Shown here: in pieces, positions 1-11,757 of the stretch
How positions within the stretch are numbered: position 1 is the stretch's first letter
Layout: every line of letters begins with the position of its first letter
Assembly: GCA_963921935.1 (NCBI GenBank)
Contig: OY998175.1
Location: 150,651,309-150,715,308 of the forward strand
Direction of reading: 5' to 3'
DNA: 64,000 bases
Origin: Galeruca laticollis
Taxonomy: Eukaryota > Arthropoda > Insecta > Coleoptera > Chrysomelidae
The notes under the pieces: model-generated
The model's input: the letters and a program-made list of their open reading frames with translations, nothing else
What the model was told of the DNA's origin: nothing
The model's database searches: none
Position numbers and translations under genes: made by a program

Positions 1-130
1 TAACCCGGTCATCGGCAGAAACATCGCTGCATGCCTTGAGTATTGGTCGCTTACAACCATCATATTGGAGTTTGCGATCAGTTGTGTTTACCGGCTTCAG
101 ACAATTGGAACAAATTGACATAGTAGGCAT
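1..130 (-). CDS. N-terminus of a PHD-like zinc-finger protein (partial, runs off left edge)
   Basis: Reading the minus strand from an ATG at 130-128 gives 43 open codons to the window edge. The peptide has C-x2-C near residues 6-9, then an aspartate/arginine-rich stretch, then a glycine-cysteine-lysine-arginine run and a further cysteine, which is the spacing of the first half of a PHD/RING-type treble-clef finger. Such fingers occur at the start of many arthropod multicopy proteins of transposon origin, so this may be another element rather than a host gene. The zinc ligands of the second half lie outside the window. The region upstream (131-416) is AT-rich with no recognisable promoter. Seen: frame, ATG and cysteine spacing. 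Inferred: the fold. Confidence 0.4.
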   Translation of the reverse strand, partial: MPTMSICSNCLKPVNTTDRKLQYDGCKRPILKACSDVSADDRV

Positions 131-416
131 ACTAGTTTTTGTTGTAATTAGTACGTTCTATGATGATGAATAATTATTGTAAAATTGTGAATGGTACTCA
201 CAGTTTAAAATATTATTTTTATTTTATTTTACTGCACTGGCACTGCACTTTTTCATAGACCTATCACTGCTTACTGCTTACTTGCAATATACAGGGATTG
301 CTATTTGAAAATTTATTTACAAAATATACAGTGTAAACTTGAAAATAAGGCAGTAGTAAAAAATTGTACGTGTGTATTCGACTACTGTTGATTACTCCAT
401 TCTTAGGGCTTATATA

Positions 417-594
417 CAGTTGAATTATTGGATCTTTACCCGTGCGTCATTAATATCTGATAACATAACCGACAAATGTCAAATTATTTTGTTTTGTTCT
501 TCACTATTAATAGAAAGAGATGTCACTTAATAGTTATGTCGGTTATGTTATCAGATATTAAGGACGCACGGGTAAAGATCCAATAATTCAACTG
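417..594. mobile_element. Fold-back MITE, Tc1/mariner-like ends
   Basis: The arms at 417-474 and 537-594 are near-perfect inverted repeats of about 58 bp around a 62-bp loop. The outer end begins CAGTTGAATTATTGG and the immediate left flank is TA, as expected for Tc1/mariner-type elements. The right flank reads CA, so the TA duplication would be mutated on that side. No coding capacity. Confidence 0.6.
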
Positions 595-1619
595 CATATG
601 GCACGAGTCAAGAAGGGCCAGTACTTGAATACATCAAAATTGTGGAGTACCAACGGTACGGCACCAGAATCACAGATCACCTATGCTTAGATGGTTCACG
701 ACAATGTTATATATTTTGACCAAATTGGCGCCATCTGGGGCTGTAAACCTTAACTACAATTTGACATGTTCACAAAATAGTGGCAAATTTAAATGTTATT
801 TCACGGTAGTTCGTACTTCTGCCTAATAACCACTAATAAATTAAGAGATTTATCATTGTTGCTTATCATAGCACTCAAAATTGTATATTTTTAAGGCATA
901 TTACCACAAAAACAATAAAATTGTGAAGAACCAGGTGTAAAAAATATAAATTTGGAAATTATTTAGTTTTGTAACATTATTACAATAAAAAGAAATTTAA
1001 ACAAATCAGTGATATGATAATTTTTTAATTAAAACTGAACGAAACATGTTACTACGTATTAGTAGGGCAAAAATAAAACATAAAATGTAAAAAAATATAT
1101 ATTCCCGAAGAAGTTTGCATACAAAAATGATTAAAATATTACACATAAAATGCTAAGACCTAAATTTTAATAAACTACATTACATATTTGTACTACAACC
1201 AACCAAAGAGAAAAAAACTTAGTATAACAATATTACATTGAATACATACTGTTCCCCAATGATGATGAAAATGATGGTTCAACTGATGAAACCTCCATAA
1301 TTGGTACTCAATTAATCTCATCTAAAAAATAATACAAACTATAACATTTATGTATAATAAACTCAAATTATGATCTTACCATTTAAATAGTTGAAATGTG
1401 AATGAGTTCAAATTTTTTATGGCAAATTATTTTTGCATGGTAAACGAATAAATGGTCCACTGCATTTAATTCAGCATTGTTTGTAGCCAGGTCTTTTAAA
1501 ACGTTCCAAATTTTTATGAGCATGTGGGAACAAATGCATTACATTACGGGACTTGCATTGTAAAACATAATATTTATTAAAAGGCATTTTCAAAACTTCA
1601 TCAAACAAATAGAACAAAC
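595..1619. other. AT-rich stretch with nothing recognised
   Basis: About 1 kb of low-complexity AT-rich sequence. No reading frame, repeat or motif on either strand that I can support. Confidence 0.5.
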
Positions 1620-2384
1620 TTAGCGGTTTCGACTGGCTGCACTAAGCTGCACTCAATGCGAACTCGAACGGAATTACGATTTCGACAGGTAGGAGCAACG
1701 TCAAAATAAATGTTCGACTCGCATTGCATTGACCCGGTGCGGGTTGGTTTTTTGTTCGGCTGTGTCAGAGCTATTTCGTAAACTCGCTACCAGTGCAATT
1801 ATTTTGGAGCCGTCATACATGGTCGGTTCTGGTTGGCGCCTTATTTTGAAACCAGTTATTTTATTGTGTTTTTTATAAAATTAAAATGGAAACTAAACTA
1901 AACTTTAAAAAACTGCTCTTTTGAATGAAATATTAAGCTCTTCATCATCTAGTCGTAGTGAACACGAAGTTTCATCAGATGAAGAACTCATTTAAATCCA
2001 TATTAATAATGATAGGACGAATATTCAAAACATTTCAAATTATATGATGGATGTTGTAAAAATTTATTCTGATAATGAAGTTAGTACTGTGTAGGTAGTA
2101 AGTCGAAGCTACTTTAATAGCCACATTTTATTAACCTCAATATAATGCATTTTCCGAATTACCCGACATTATTAAAAATTATTATAAATAAACAATAGCA
2201 ACATAACCTAAAAATATACGAAGCTGAGCAGTCGATAAATGAGCGACAATCGAATCAGCTCGGTTTTATTATTGCCCCGTTCGAGTTCGCTCCAGCGCTG
2301 AGCAGGTGCAACAGGAGTATCGAGCAGTTTGCTTACTATGAGAGCATTCAAACTGAACCCGTGTAGTCCAGTCGAAACCGGTAT
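1620..2384. mobile_element. Degraded non-autonomous element with inverted ends (possible PIF/Harbinger)
   Basis: Matching inverted ends CGGTTTCGACTGG lie at 1624-1636 and, as reverse complement, at 2368-2380. A second inverted pair, CGAACTCGAACGG at 1659-1671 and its complement at 2277-2289, lies further in. The left flank is TTA, which would fit the 3-bp TWA duplication of PIF/Harbinger, but the right flank (TAT) does not match cleanly. The interior contains a peptide fragment resembling the N-terminus of a Harbinger transposase. The family call rests on that fragment more than on the ends. Confidence 0.45.
1909..2094 (+). pseudogene. Harbinger transposase N-terminal fragment (broken)
   Basis: One frame from 1909 to the stop at 2092-2094 encodes a serine-rich acidic stretch (five serines, then SSDEEL), an in-frame TAA, and then a segment of the form NIQNISNYMMDVVKIYSDNE. 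That segment looks like the helical region just upstream of the DDE_Tnp_4 nuclease in PIF/Harbinger transposases. No nuclease domain follows. The piece is inside the inverted-end element at 1620-2384, so it is likely the residue of an internally deleted copy. Alternative: chance similarity in a short peptide. Confidence 0.35.
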
Positions 2385-2704
2385 AATACTGTGGTCGGTA
2401 GAATGCTCGAAAAGGCACAAATAACAAAAACACAGCAATACAATATATTACGATGGTAATGAATAAATCTATGATGTAATCTGTTGGGGTAGACATGACA
2501 GCAGTGACAATCTAGTATATGACTTGACGACAGGTATTGACTGCATGTAATGATTTATAATAAATGATTGAACTGAACTCCAATATTATTAAATAATTTA
2601 CTTAGAAAGTATAACTGCAGGACATGACGCAATCAGTAGACGCGAAGTGAAATTACCTAATAATTACTAATTTCAAATTACGAGAACAAATTACTGAATT
2701 ACAA
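2385..2704. other. Short AT-rich stretch upstream of the Gypsy gag
   Basis: No LTR, primer-binding site or reading frame could be identified. It may contain decayed leader sequence of the element that follows. Confidence 0.4.
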
Positions 2705-3420
2705 ATGGGTGACAATAGAAGAATAATGTCTAAATTATTCAATTGCATCCGAAGTAAATAAAAAGGATGAGAAAACTCAATGTGCACAACTACTTCATTA
2801 TATTGGGAAAGAAGCATTCAAAATGTATTCCACTTTTAAATTTCAAGAAGACGAAAAAGACAAATTACATGTATTGTTCAAGAAATTCGACGAACATTTT
2901 CAAGGCAAAGAAAACACTTCATACGAAAGATAGACATTTTCTTAGCTACAGGCAAGAGACTGAACAGTCAACTGAGAATTACATTATGGAGCTTAAAAAG
3001 AAGGCATCTAGGTGTAAACTCGATAATTTAACAGATATTCTAATAATCACCATGATTATTTGTGGAATAAGAAAAAATAATATAAGAGAAAGACTATTAC
3101 AAGAAGATGGACTGACCCTGGAAAAAGCTATTGACCTTTGCTATGTAATTGAAACATCAAAATTTCGTAGCGATGTTATGGGTACAGGTGCAAGTAGTAG
3201 TACCTTTTCAACAACGGTGGATGTATTAAGTAAGAAATTTCAAGAAGGAAAAAATGACAAACCCAAGAGTGTGCTACATTCAAATACAAGTGAGAGATTA
3301 ATTAAAAACTGTCAAAAGTGTGATGGCAAGGAACATAAAATAAATAAATGTCCTGCATATGGAAAGACCTGTAATTACTGTTATGTAGTAGGTGAATCAT
3401 TTTGCTTCCGTCTATTATAA
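2705..3420 (+). pseudogene. gag: Gag polyprotein, Gypsy element (frameshifted)
   Basis: The capsid-like region starts near an ATG at 2705, runs in the frame of 2766 up to an in-frame TAG near 2930, and continues in the frame of 2767 to the stop at 3420. At least two frameshifts are needed. The second part contains a retrotransposon Gag helical region (motif RQETEQSTENYIMELKKKA) and, near its end, a nucleocapsid zinc knuckle C-x2-C-x4-H-x4-C (CQKCDGKEHKINKC). A second, partial knuckle follows and is lost in a frameshift around 3395. Role in the family: particle assembly and RNA packaging. This copy cannot make a full Gag. Confidence 0.75.
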
Positions 3421-3560
3421 AAAGAAAAATAGGAAAGGCATAAATAACATTGAACAAAGCACTGAAGAAGTAAATTCAAAAAATTCTGACAACTTCATGT
3501 TTGAAGGTACGATTTCGCAGGTGAGTAGTGCCATCAATAAAAATGAGTGGTAACTGATTT

Positions 3561-5711
3561 AGAAATAAATAAAAAAAAAGTAAATTTAAGATTGATACTG
3601 GAGCCATGGTAAATGTTTTACCTTGGAATATTTTTAAATTCGTAAAATTACCTAATGATAAAATCACTAAAACGAATACAACATTACAATCCTATACTGG
3701 AAATAATTTAAAAGTATCAGGTAAGGTTTGTTTACCATATGTAAGAAATGAAAAAATGCACAATTTAGAGTTTTATATTGTAAATTCAAATTCACAAGCC
3801 ATTCTAGGTTTGCAGTCAAGTGTTGACTTAGGGCTAATTGCAAAAGTACAATCTGTTGATTCAAATGTTTCAGATTACACTGAACTGGTTAAAAAATACA
3901 GTGATCTTTCTGAGGGGATAGGTTGCATCAAAGATACTTACCATATAGAGGTAGATGACAAAATAGATCCAGTGGTTCATCCCACTAGAAAAGTTGCTAT
4001 TCCTTTGTTAGATAGTCTTAAAGAGAGTCTTGAAGGTTTAGAAAAAGATAAAATAATTGAGAAAGTTCACGGGAGTTCACAATGGGTAAATCCACTAGTT
4101 TTGGATACAAAAACAGATAATAAATTACGTATTTGTCTTGACCTTATTGATTTTAATAAAGCCATTAAGCGAGAACATTGTCATATACCCACTTTAGATC
4201 AAATTACTAGCAAGTAATCAAACGCAAAACTTTTGTCTACATTTTATGCTGCACAAGGATTTTACCAAATTCCATTAGACGAGGCTAGTTCAAACTTATG
4301 CACATTTGGTACTCCGTTTGGGAGATATAAATTTAAGAGAATACCTTATGGGATTAAGTCAGCCCCGAAGGTATTTCAAACTAGATTCAAGAAAATTATC
4401 AACATAGAAGGAGCATATACATATATTGATGATATACTTGCGTGGGGTTCTAATAAAGCTGAACATGATGCCAGGCTTAAACAAATTCTTAATTTAGCAG
4501 GAGAAAATAATGTAAAATTTAATTTAAGTAAATGCAAATTCGGGAGTAATGAAATTAAGTACATGGGACATATAATTTCGGAAAATGGTTTGAGTGCAGA
4601 TAATTCAAAAATTCAGGCAATCGCAAATATGCCACGTCCTCAAAATAAACAAGATGTGCAGAGAGCATTAGGAATGTTAACTTATGTAGGTGAATTCATA
4701 AAAAATCTCTCAGATGAAACTTATTCATTGAGAACATTGCTTAGACAAGATACAGAATTTATATGGCAACCCGAAGATGAAAAAGCTTTTCAAAACTTGA
4801 AGAACATGTTAATTGATAAACCAGTCTTGCAGTTTTACAACGTTAATGCTGAGACAGTTGTGTCAGTTGATGCATCTAAAGATGGTTTGGGGACGGTTTT
4901 ATTACAAAATAAATTACCATGTGCGTATGCTTCTAAAGTAATGACGGAAACATAGTGTAGATATGCACAAATAGAGAAGGAACTTCTAGTAATTAGATTC
5001 GGATTAAATAGATTTCATGACATCATATATGGTAAAAGAGTTATCGTTGAAACGGATCACTTACCTTTAATTTCTATATTTAAAAAACCATTGAATAAGT
5101 GTCCTGCGCGTTTGCAACGAATGCTATTACAAATCCAGAAATTCGATTTTAAAGTTAGGTATAAGGCAGGAAAAGAAATAATCATAGCAGATGCTCTTTT
5201 TAGGGCTACAGTAAATGAAAGTGAGTTTGAATTTCCAGATGAACAAATTTCATCACAAGTTTGTCTTATAGTTTCAGAAATAAATATTACCCCTAACAAC
5301 AAGTCCAATGAATTCAAAGAAAAAACCGAAGGAGATAGTGAATTGCAAGCTTTAAAAAAGGTTATATTAGACGGATGGCCTAGTACTAATAAAAATTTAG
5401 ACAATCAAGTTAGGAAGTATTGTAAATATAAAAGTGAATTAACAGTAATGGATGGTTTGATTTTTGAAAACAATGCTATCGTAGTTCCAGAAGTTTTACA
5501 CAAGGAAATGCTTGATAGGATACTTTATAATCATATGGGAATAACAAAATGTTTGAAATTGGCATAAGAATCTCTTTTTTGGCCAACCATGCAAAATGAA
5601 ATTAAACAAAAAATTCTATAATGTCAAATTTGTTATAAGTACTCAATTTCACAATCAAATGAACCGTTAAAATGTCATGAAATTCCAAAAATGCCTTGGT
5701 ATAAGATGGTG
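3561..5711 (+). pseudogene. pol: Pol: protease, reverse transcriptase, RNase H and integrase N-terminus (Gypsy, broken)
   Basis: The aspartic protease motif DTGA is at 3594-3605. Reverse transcriptase follows, with fingers around 4080-4200 and the catalytic YIDD near 4425-4436. RNase H (start VSVDASKDGLG) begins near 4860, and the integrase zinc-binding HHCC region spans roughly 5490-5640. In-frame stops sit at 4216 (TAA), 4953 (TAG) and 5565, and a frameshift follows near 5600. The reading stops abruptly at about 5711, inside the codons just before the integrase core, because of an insertion. The missing piece resumes at 7751. Only nonsense and frameshift damage and the insertion are visible; the RT active-site residues remain. 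Confidence 0.8.
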
Positions 5712-7750
5712 TAATAAATACGAATACCTAAAAGATAATTTTATGGTAGAAAATTTCAGAACACACGGTAAAACATATTTTATTTTTCATTTAATAATAA
5801 CTGGAATGCGACACACATAATGTTTAATAAAACAAATACGAATCCAAAACAGAATAGAGAAATAAAAAACATCTTACTGGGTGAAAGCGAAATAATTGTT
5901 TTGAATACAATTATTCCAATAACAAAAACTAACACGATTCAAAAAACAAAAGCTGTTTTTTGCAACTCGACGAAAACCCCAAAACCGAAGTCGGGGGAAA
6001 ATAAAAAAAGGAGTGTACACAGATCAGCAGCGGCAGTGAGTGTGTACCGGGTGTCGATCACGCGAATCGAAAGGTTTTTCCCCTGCCACGGTGAACGGTA
6101 CTAGTGTTTTTTTAGTGTTAGCGGTACGAGTGGTGAAACTTACCCTCTACGCTAATTGCCTTTCGACATAGCACGATTCCGTTTATTGGCACGACTCGCG
6201 GTGAACAAGCAGATAGTAAAAAAAATCAAGAAAATTACCGGCGAGACGGAGGACGTTTGTCAAGCAGTAAGTTTTTGAATTAAATTCAGATTGGGATAAT
6301 TTTTACTAGTGATATATTTACTCGTTATTGGTCGAGCTGGATTCTGAACTTGGATGTATAGGTCAATTGCTATATACAAGGTGTAGCGATAGCAAATATA
6401 TTTATTAGATTTTTTTGTTGATTGTTGATTTTTTCAAAGAGACGGGACATAGCTGTTCACTCTCAGATTAAGTTTATCGTCCTGACAAATATATAATTTA
6501 CCGTGTGTACTGGAATAATTAAGATTTTGCCGAGAGGCCGGAGCGTATGTTTTCCATATTTTCGCGGGTTTCAGCGGAATTACGCTGATAAGTCAATCTA
6601 TTATAGAGAAATATTGTTATCAGTCTTTTGTTCAGCCGTAAATTATAAATTAAAACTCTTTCTTATTCTGCCAGTGTAAAATGCATAAATTTATCGTAGG
6701 TAATTATATTACTGGGGAATTTCGCAACTTGTAACGCCAGTGTCGATAAATAATTTAAATTGTATTCCTTAGCTCATCAGAATTTTTCTTTATAAAACAA
6801 AAATTTCACTTTCGTTCCCTGAAGGTCAATGACGACCGAACGATGTAAAATGAATCATTGTTGCATATAAAGGTATTTACACGTGATAGTTATTTATTTT
6901 TCTCGACACCGGAGAATAGAAGGATTGAGAAACGAATATAGGAACCATACGCCTTTCACGCATTTTTTTTAATAAAAAGACCAAGCCGATAAGAGGGCTA
7001 GTTTTGCCGCACTACCGAACAAACGAGAACTCTGTTCATAAATTTGATTTTGTTTTTATAATTGTAGTATATACAGGAGTAGGTTTGATAATAAACCAAT
7101 TTTAGATAAATATGTAGAGGTAGAGTTATACCAGGGAATTGGGATTAATTTAATCATACGGGATTTGTAGTTTAATTTTAAATATATATGTATAACTGTA
7201 TAGGAGGATTTGGAGAGATTATTTTATTATATATATTTTTGTATAACGTGGAGGTTCTACATTATTTTTCCTATCACCCCCTACTCCCAGAATTTCCCCC
7301 TCTGGAAGTGTAACAATCGTGGACGTGTGACCGAGACGAGGAGGACAAACCCTGTCCTGGCAAAGGAAGTTTCATCCGTTTTAAGACCAGGCGAACCTAG
7401 AAAAAAACCAATCGGACTGGATTGATTTACACGCTCAGCCGCGCACTAGAAGCAGAGTTTGGTGGAATCGAAGGTAGGGACACTTTTTGGCATTTTGATC
7501 AAGTTATCTTACATATCTGAAATTAAAGATTACAGTGAACAAGGGTCTAGATTTTATTAAAGGTCGAGTTTATTACATCTGGTGACAGATTTTATTAGAG
7601 TGGTGACAGCAGATTTAATTAAAGGTATTCAAGTTATAACACTTTAATTTTGATTAATACAACGAAGTATTAGAGGTCTATTTCGTTACACTGGTGACAG
7701 CGGTTTTTTTTGTTGAGAAACAACTCGGTAACAAAGGGTAGAGTTGTACA
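5710..7750. mobile_element. 2-kb insertion inside the Gypsy integrase (possible LTR-element 5' part)
   Basis: The integrase frame is continuous if this block is removed: codons KMV end at 5711 and GCDIF continues at 7754. The block begins TGTAATAAATACG and ends GTTGTACA, so TG...CA termini are possible. GTG occurs at both junctions (5709-5711 and 7751-7753). Inside, TATTACA at 7571-7577 is followed by TGGTGACAG (7580-7588), repeated at 7601-7609 and 7692-7700, which looks like an LTR end and primer-binding site. No protein domain was recognised. Identity of the inserted element is uncertain; the interruption itself is clear. Confidence 0.55.
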
Positions 7751-8519
7751 GTGGGGTGTGATATTTTTGAAATACAGGGTAAAAAATATCTCTTAGTAAT
7801 AGACTATTATTCCAAATACTTAGAAGTTGAAAAACTGGAACAAAGTACAAGTAGTTACAAAATAATTCAAGTAATGAAGTCCATTTTTGCTCGTCATGGT
7901 ATTCCACTTACTTTGATATCAGATGGAGGTCCTCAGTTTGACTCCAGGGAATTCAATGAATTTCAAAAAGTTGGGAGTTTAATCACATAAAGAGTTCACC
8001 GACATATGCACAATCTAACGGTATGTCAGAACGAAATATACAAACGGCAAAAAGAATTTTTAAAAAGGTTCTAGAAGACCAAAAAGATCTATATTTAGCT
8101 CTACTCATGTATCGCTACATGGAAATCGATGGTACTTACTGTCCGGTAGAAGTACTAATGTCAAGAAGACAATTTTACCCCTCAAAAATGATATGTTCAA
8201 ACCAAAATTAATCAATTACAAAAAGTTCAATAATTTTATAGATAACAGACAGAAACAAAGTGCAAATTATTATAATAGTAATGGTATTAAAAATCTAAAA
8301 CCTCTTAATCCAAATACTAAGGTTGTTATTCAATTAAAACCCAAGAGTATATGGTATTCTGGTATAGTATTAAATAGAGTTCGGGATAGAACATACAGGT
8401 TGAAAATAAATAACGGCACAATATTGTATAGAAATAGTAAATTTATTAAACCTTGTACTCTAAGTTGTGACAATGAAACTTCAAATAATAACAATACCTT
8501 TGAAAGGAAGGAAAAGTAA
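7751..8519 (+). pseudogene. pol: Integrase core and C-terminus of the Gypsy element (broken)
   Basis: The catalytic core restarts in the frame of 7751 with D in GCDIFEIQGKKYLLVIDYYS, the second acidic site in ISDGGPQFDS near 7920, and the glutamate region at SNGMSERNIQTAKRIF around 8015-8060. A stop at 7988 and frameshifts near 7985-8020 and 8180-8195 break it. The last part (8193-8519) is a basic C-terminal region with a chromatin- or DNA-binding-like fold ending in LKINNGTILYRNSKF. In life this enzyme inserts cDNA into the genome. This copy is dead. Confidence 0.7.
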
Positions 8520-9464
8520 GGAAAAAATGTTATATATAAATAGAGAGTCCTGATGAGATTAGTAATGAAAATAATGGATTAGAGAATAGTATTAGTAATA
8601 CAGTCAGTAATAATGTTAGTAGTAATAGTGATGTAGAAAATAGAAGAAGAGAGAGGGCAAAATATGATAACTTGGCTCCAATTCGCGAAACAATGGCTTT
8701 ACAATGTAAACATGCTGTAGAATTATTTAAGCCACTACAACCACAAGTAGAGCCTAACCTAAACATCCAGTTTTACCTGAACAAAAAATTATTTGTAATC
8801 AATTTTTAGAAGCAGGTAGTTGATTGATCGTAACTGGCACTATACTAAATCCAAAAAGTTTGAAAAGTGCAATGACCTGGTAACGTACACATAAAAGATG
8901 AAATCATTGTTGTCATATTTAATTCTAAAATATCTTTATCTCTGTGAATAATTCGCAAATACTTTTAGAAAACTCTAAAACTAATAATTTTAACATGTAT
9001 TCTTGAATTTGTCAAAATTCAGTTATGTATGTAATACTACGATTTATGAGTCACGTAGAAAAATATTATTTTTATGAAATAAACGTTGTTCTTCTATTTC
9101 TAATGTTTAAAAACTTTCTTCAAATAGTAGCAACGTCTGCCTGAATTGTGACTCGAAAGACGCCTGTCTCGCTTTAGCTCATTCCTTAGACAAGGAAGAA
9201 AGACGAATGGATGAGTAACAAAGTTCGGACCAAACCGATTGAACAGTCACACCAGTTACGGAACAATAATGTGAATTGAAACTAAATTAGAATGGAAATA
9301 ATAGTATTAGGATCTTTCAAATATTTTATCTAAAATATTGTTAAGTATCTAGTGTAATCAAAAATATTTGATAAGATATAGAAAATGAAAGGTTAAATTA
9401 GAAGATTTATCAAGCAATACATTTCATTTTTAAAACCAAAACATTATTTATTATAACAATAAGT
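8520..9464. other. Unassigned AT-rich stretch
   Basis: The first 240 bases may be 3' residue of the Gypsy element, with no recognised LTR. The rest shows nothing I can support. Confidence 0.4.
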
Positions 9465-9686
9465 GAATCGGTGAGATTAAAGACAGTATAAGTCCAAAAA
9501 CGTCATTTTGAGTAAATCAAAAAAAATTGTTTTAAGCCTAAACGACTTTCTTTGCAGTTTCGACATGTACAGAATGATTATAGATCTTAATATCATCAAT
9601 CATTTGGCGTTAAAAAACTGTGGAAAAAAACAATAGTTTTTGCTTAATACAAAAAAATAAGCCATGGACTTGTACTGTTATTTCAC
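9465..9686. repeat. Left fold-back terminus of the DDE-like transposon
   Basis: The outer arm GAATCGGTGAGATTAAAG... (9465-9495) pairs with GGACTTGTACTGTTATTTCAC at 9666-9686. The outer arm also pairs with the right end at 17002-17031. Confidence 0.7.
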
Positions 9687-9849
9687 TCAACTACAATGGA
9701 TTGTAAAATAAGTTGTTAAATTTTATATTTTTAACATTTTCTAATTTAACACTTTATTTGCTATACCAAAGAAAAATAAATATTCTTGGATAGAAAACAT
9801 ATAGAACTAAAGGCACGTGAACATTTTCAGATATCAAAAACATAAGAAA

Positions 9850-10410
9850 AGCACAACTGGCAATTTCAACTTTCTTTAAATGCCCTTTTTCAGCTTCTTG
9901 GCTGGTTGTCTAACATGGCATGATATGATAGTAGAACTCTAGGTCTTCTCTAGTCACATATTGCATGACTTTCTTTATATCAATAACTTTTTGATGTTTA
10001 TTGGTACCGGTTCATGATAGGCCCGTTCTACTGAATGGAGCGGACTTGTCTTATTTGGCTTTACAAGTTTAAAAGTAGAGGAAAGTAGGTCACCAATGTA
10101 TTGCCAAGCTGTCACGTAACCAGGAGTGTCACTTTCATATAAAAATTGTCTGCAATTTCATACAGTGAAGGTTTCTGTTCTTGGAGGATTGCTACCAGGC
10201 ACGGAAATCGACCAAGTTTTTTTTGTAGTTGAGGGGCCACCAGTTTTTACAGTCAAGAATATTATGATGGCGAATCTCTTTCACTGTAAAAGGTACTTTT
10301 TTCCTTGTCATGTTTCTTAACTAACCTCTTAACCAACCTCTTAACCGTACCAAAGTGTCTATCGCACGGAAGAAAGGAGTGGCCACGGACCAGAAAATAG
10401 TGATATATTA
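9850..10410 (-). pseudogene. DDE-like transposase, C-terminal block
   Basis: On the minus strand, right after the satellite-cored element, the reading frame resumes with KVIYHYFLVRGHSFLPCDRH, followed by FGTVKRLVKK and then, across frameshifts, a tryptophan-rich segment (KNWWPLNYKK). In this arthropod protein family the RGHSFLPCDR segment follows the D-x-CPGQN block after about 30-40 residues, which matches the block ending at 12305. Several stops follow below 10150. It is the third of three blocks of one gene. Seen: motif order and frame continuity. Inferred: that this is the catalytic C-terminal half. Confidence 0.6.
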
Positions 10411-11757
10411 CTTTTTCGCCCAACCTATCTAATATGCGAGAAAAGTATTGGTTACCCACAAAAAAGTTAAAATTTTGGAGAAAAAATTTGAGTTATTTTT
10501 ACGTTTTTCACCAAGAACAACACGAAAAAATTATTTTTAGGAATAAAATCCTGCGTGTATGTCGTCGTCGTCGTTGTCGTCGGCCACTTTTCGTTACATG
10601 TCTTGTTAGCACGATACAGCCTCCGGCGTACAATAAGTCACCAATTTTATGATTGAATATAATGAAGGATATATCACAGATGAACCCTATTGATTTTCAG
10701 ATCACCAGAGCCAGTACAACGGGTGCTATGGTACTTGAAGTACGAAATATTTGTCATTTTTTGAGAAATTTCAGTTTGTTAGCATGATACAGCCTCCGGA
10801 GCTCAACGAGTCACCAATTTCATGATTGAATATTATTCAGAACATCTCACCGATGAACCCTATTGATTTTCAGCTCACAATAGCTAGTACAACGGATGCT
10901 ATGGTACTTGAAGTACGACATTTTTACCATTTTTTGAGAAATTTGAGTTTGTTAGCACGATACAGCCTCCGGAGTGGAAAAGTTGCCTATTTTATGATTG
11001 AATATTATTCAGAATATCTCGCAGATGATCTCTATTGATCACCACAGTCAGTACAACAGGGGCTATCGTACTTTAAGTACGACATTTTTGTTATTTTTGT
11101 AGAAATTTCAGTTTGTTAACACGATACAGCCTCTGGAGTATATACAAGTGACCAATTTTTTGATTAGATATTATTTAGGGCGCCTCAGAGATAAGAGATA
11201 AACCCTATTGAGATTCAGCTCACTAAAGCCAGTACAACGAGTGCTATGGTACTTGAGGTACCAAATTTTTGTCATTTATGGAGAATTTTTAGTGTGTTAG
11301 CACGATACAGCCTCCAGCGTGTATACAAGTGACCCATTTTATGATTGAATATTGTTCAGGGCGTCTTATAAATGAACCTTACTGATTTTTAGCTCACCAG
11401 AGCTAGTACAACGGGTGCTATGATACCGGAAGTGCCACATTTTTGTCCTTCTTGGAGAAATTTCAGGTTTAGTACGATACAGCCTCCGAAGTGTATACAA
11501 GTGGCCAATTTTATAATTGGATATTTTTCAAGGTGTCTCACAGATGTACCCTATTGATTTTCAGCTGACTATAGCGAATACAGCGGGTCCTTTAAATCCA
11601 GATATACTGCATTTTTGGTTACTTTTGGAGAAATTTCGGTTTGTTAACACGATACATCCCCCGAATTGTATACAATTGACAATTTTATGATAGAATATTA
11701 ATCAGGGTATCTCACAGATGCGGAAAAGTTAGTTTTAATCTTTAAAACCGTTTATTT
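10411..11757. mobile_element. Satellite-cored element, copy S1
   Basis: It begins with a conserved left end (tttttCGCCCAACCTATCTAAT) and ends with a conserved right end (CACAGATGCGGAAAAGTTAG, then TTAATCTTTAAAACCGTTTATTT). Between them are seven tandem monomers of about 163-182 bp (10604-11693), each starting near GTTAGCACGATACAGCCTCC. The same ends and monomers recur at 24491-25299 and at 26145-27070 plus 28117-28186. A 10-bp inverted pair, ACTTTTCCGC / GCGGAAAAGT, lies at the left edge and about 30 bp inside the right edge. This copy, with 11758-12304, interrupts the DDE-like transposase frame. No protein is encoded. Confidence 0.65.
10604..11693 (+). repeat. Tandem satellite inside S1, ~170-bp monomer, 7 copies
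   Basis: Monomer starts are near 10604, 10778, 10951, 11114, 11296, 11468 and 11643. Conserved blocks in each are the GATACAGCCTCC start, GATTGAATATT, the BTATTGATTTTCAG block and AGTACAACGGGTGCTATGG. Monomers have diverged by roughly 10-25% by eye. Confidence 0.75.

Larger units (their letters stand above)
2705..8519 (+). mobile_element. Decayed Ty3/Gypsy retrotransposon, no LTRs seen
   Basis: Gag with a CCHC knuckle, a DTGA protease, reverse transcriptase, RNase H and integrase follow one another on the plus strand in the Ty3/Gypsy order. All parts are broken by stops and frameshifts. The integrase is split by foreign sequence at 5710-7750. I could not find matching LTRs on either side, so the element is probably truncated or very old. 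The zinc-knuckle wording (CPAYGKTCNYC) resembles the insect/nematode K02A2.6-like group rather than the errantivirus at 32 kb. Confidence 0.8.

Noticed and set aside
2208..2496. Overlapping minus-strand open frames
   Set aside because: They coincide with inverted-end sequence of the degraded element at 1620-2384 and show no motif.
7210..7425. 71-codon open frame in the integrase-splitting insertion
   Set aside because: No domain and no similarity that I recognise; kept as part of the insertion only.
10604..11693. CRISPR-like array
   Set aside because: Monomers of ~170 bp are repeated end to end without spacers, and this is eukaryotic DNA.
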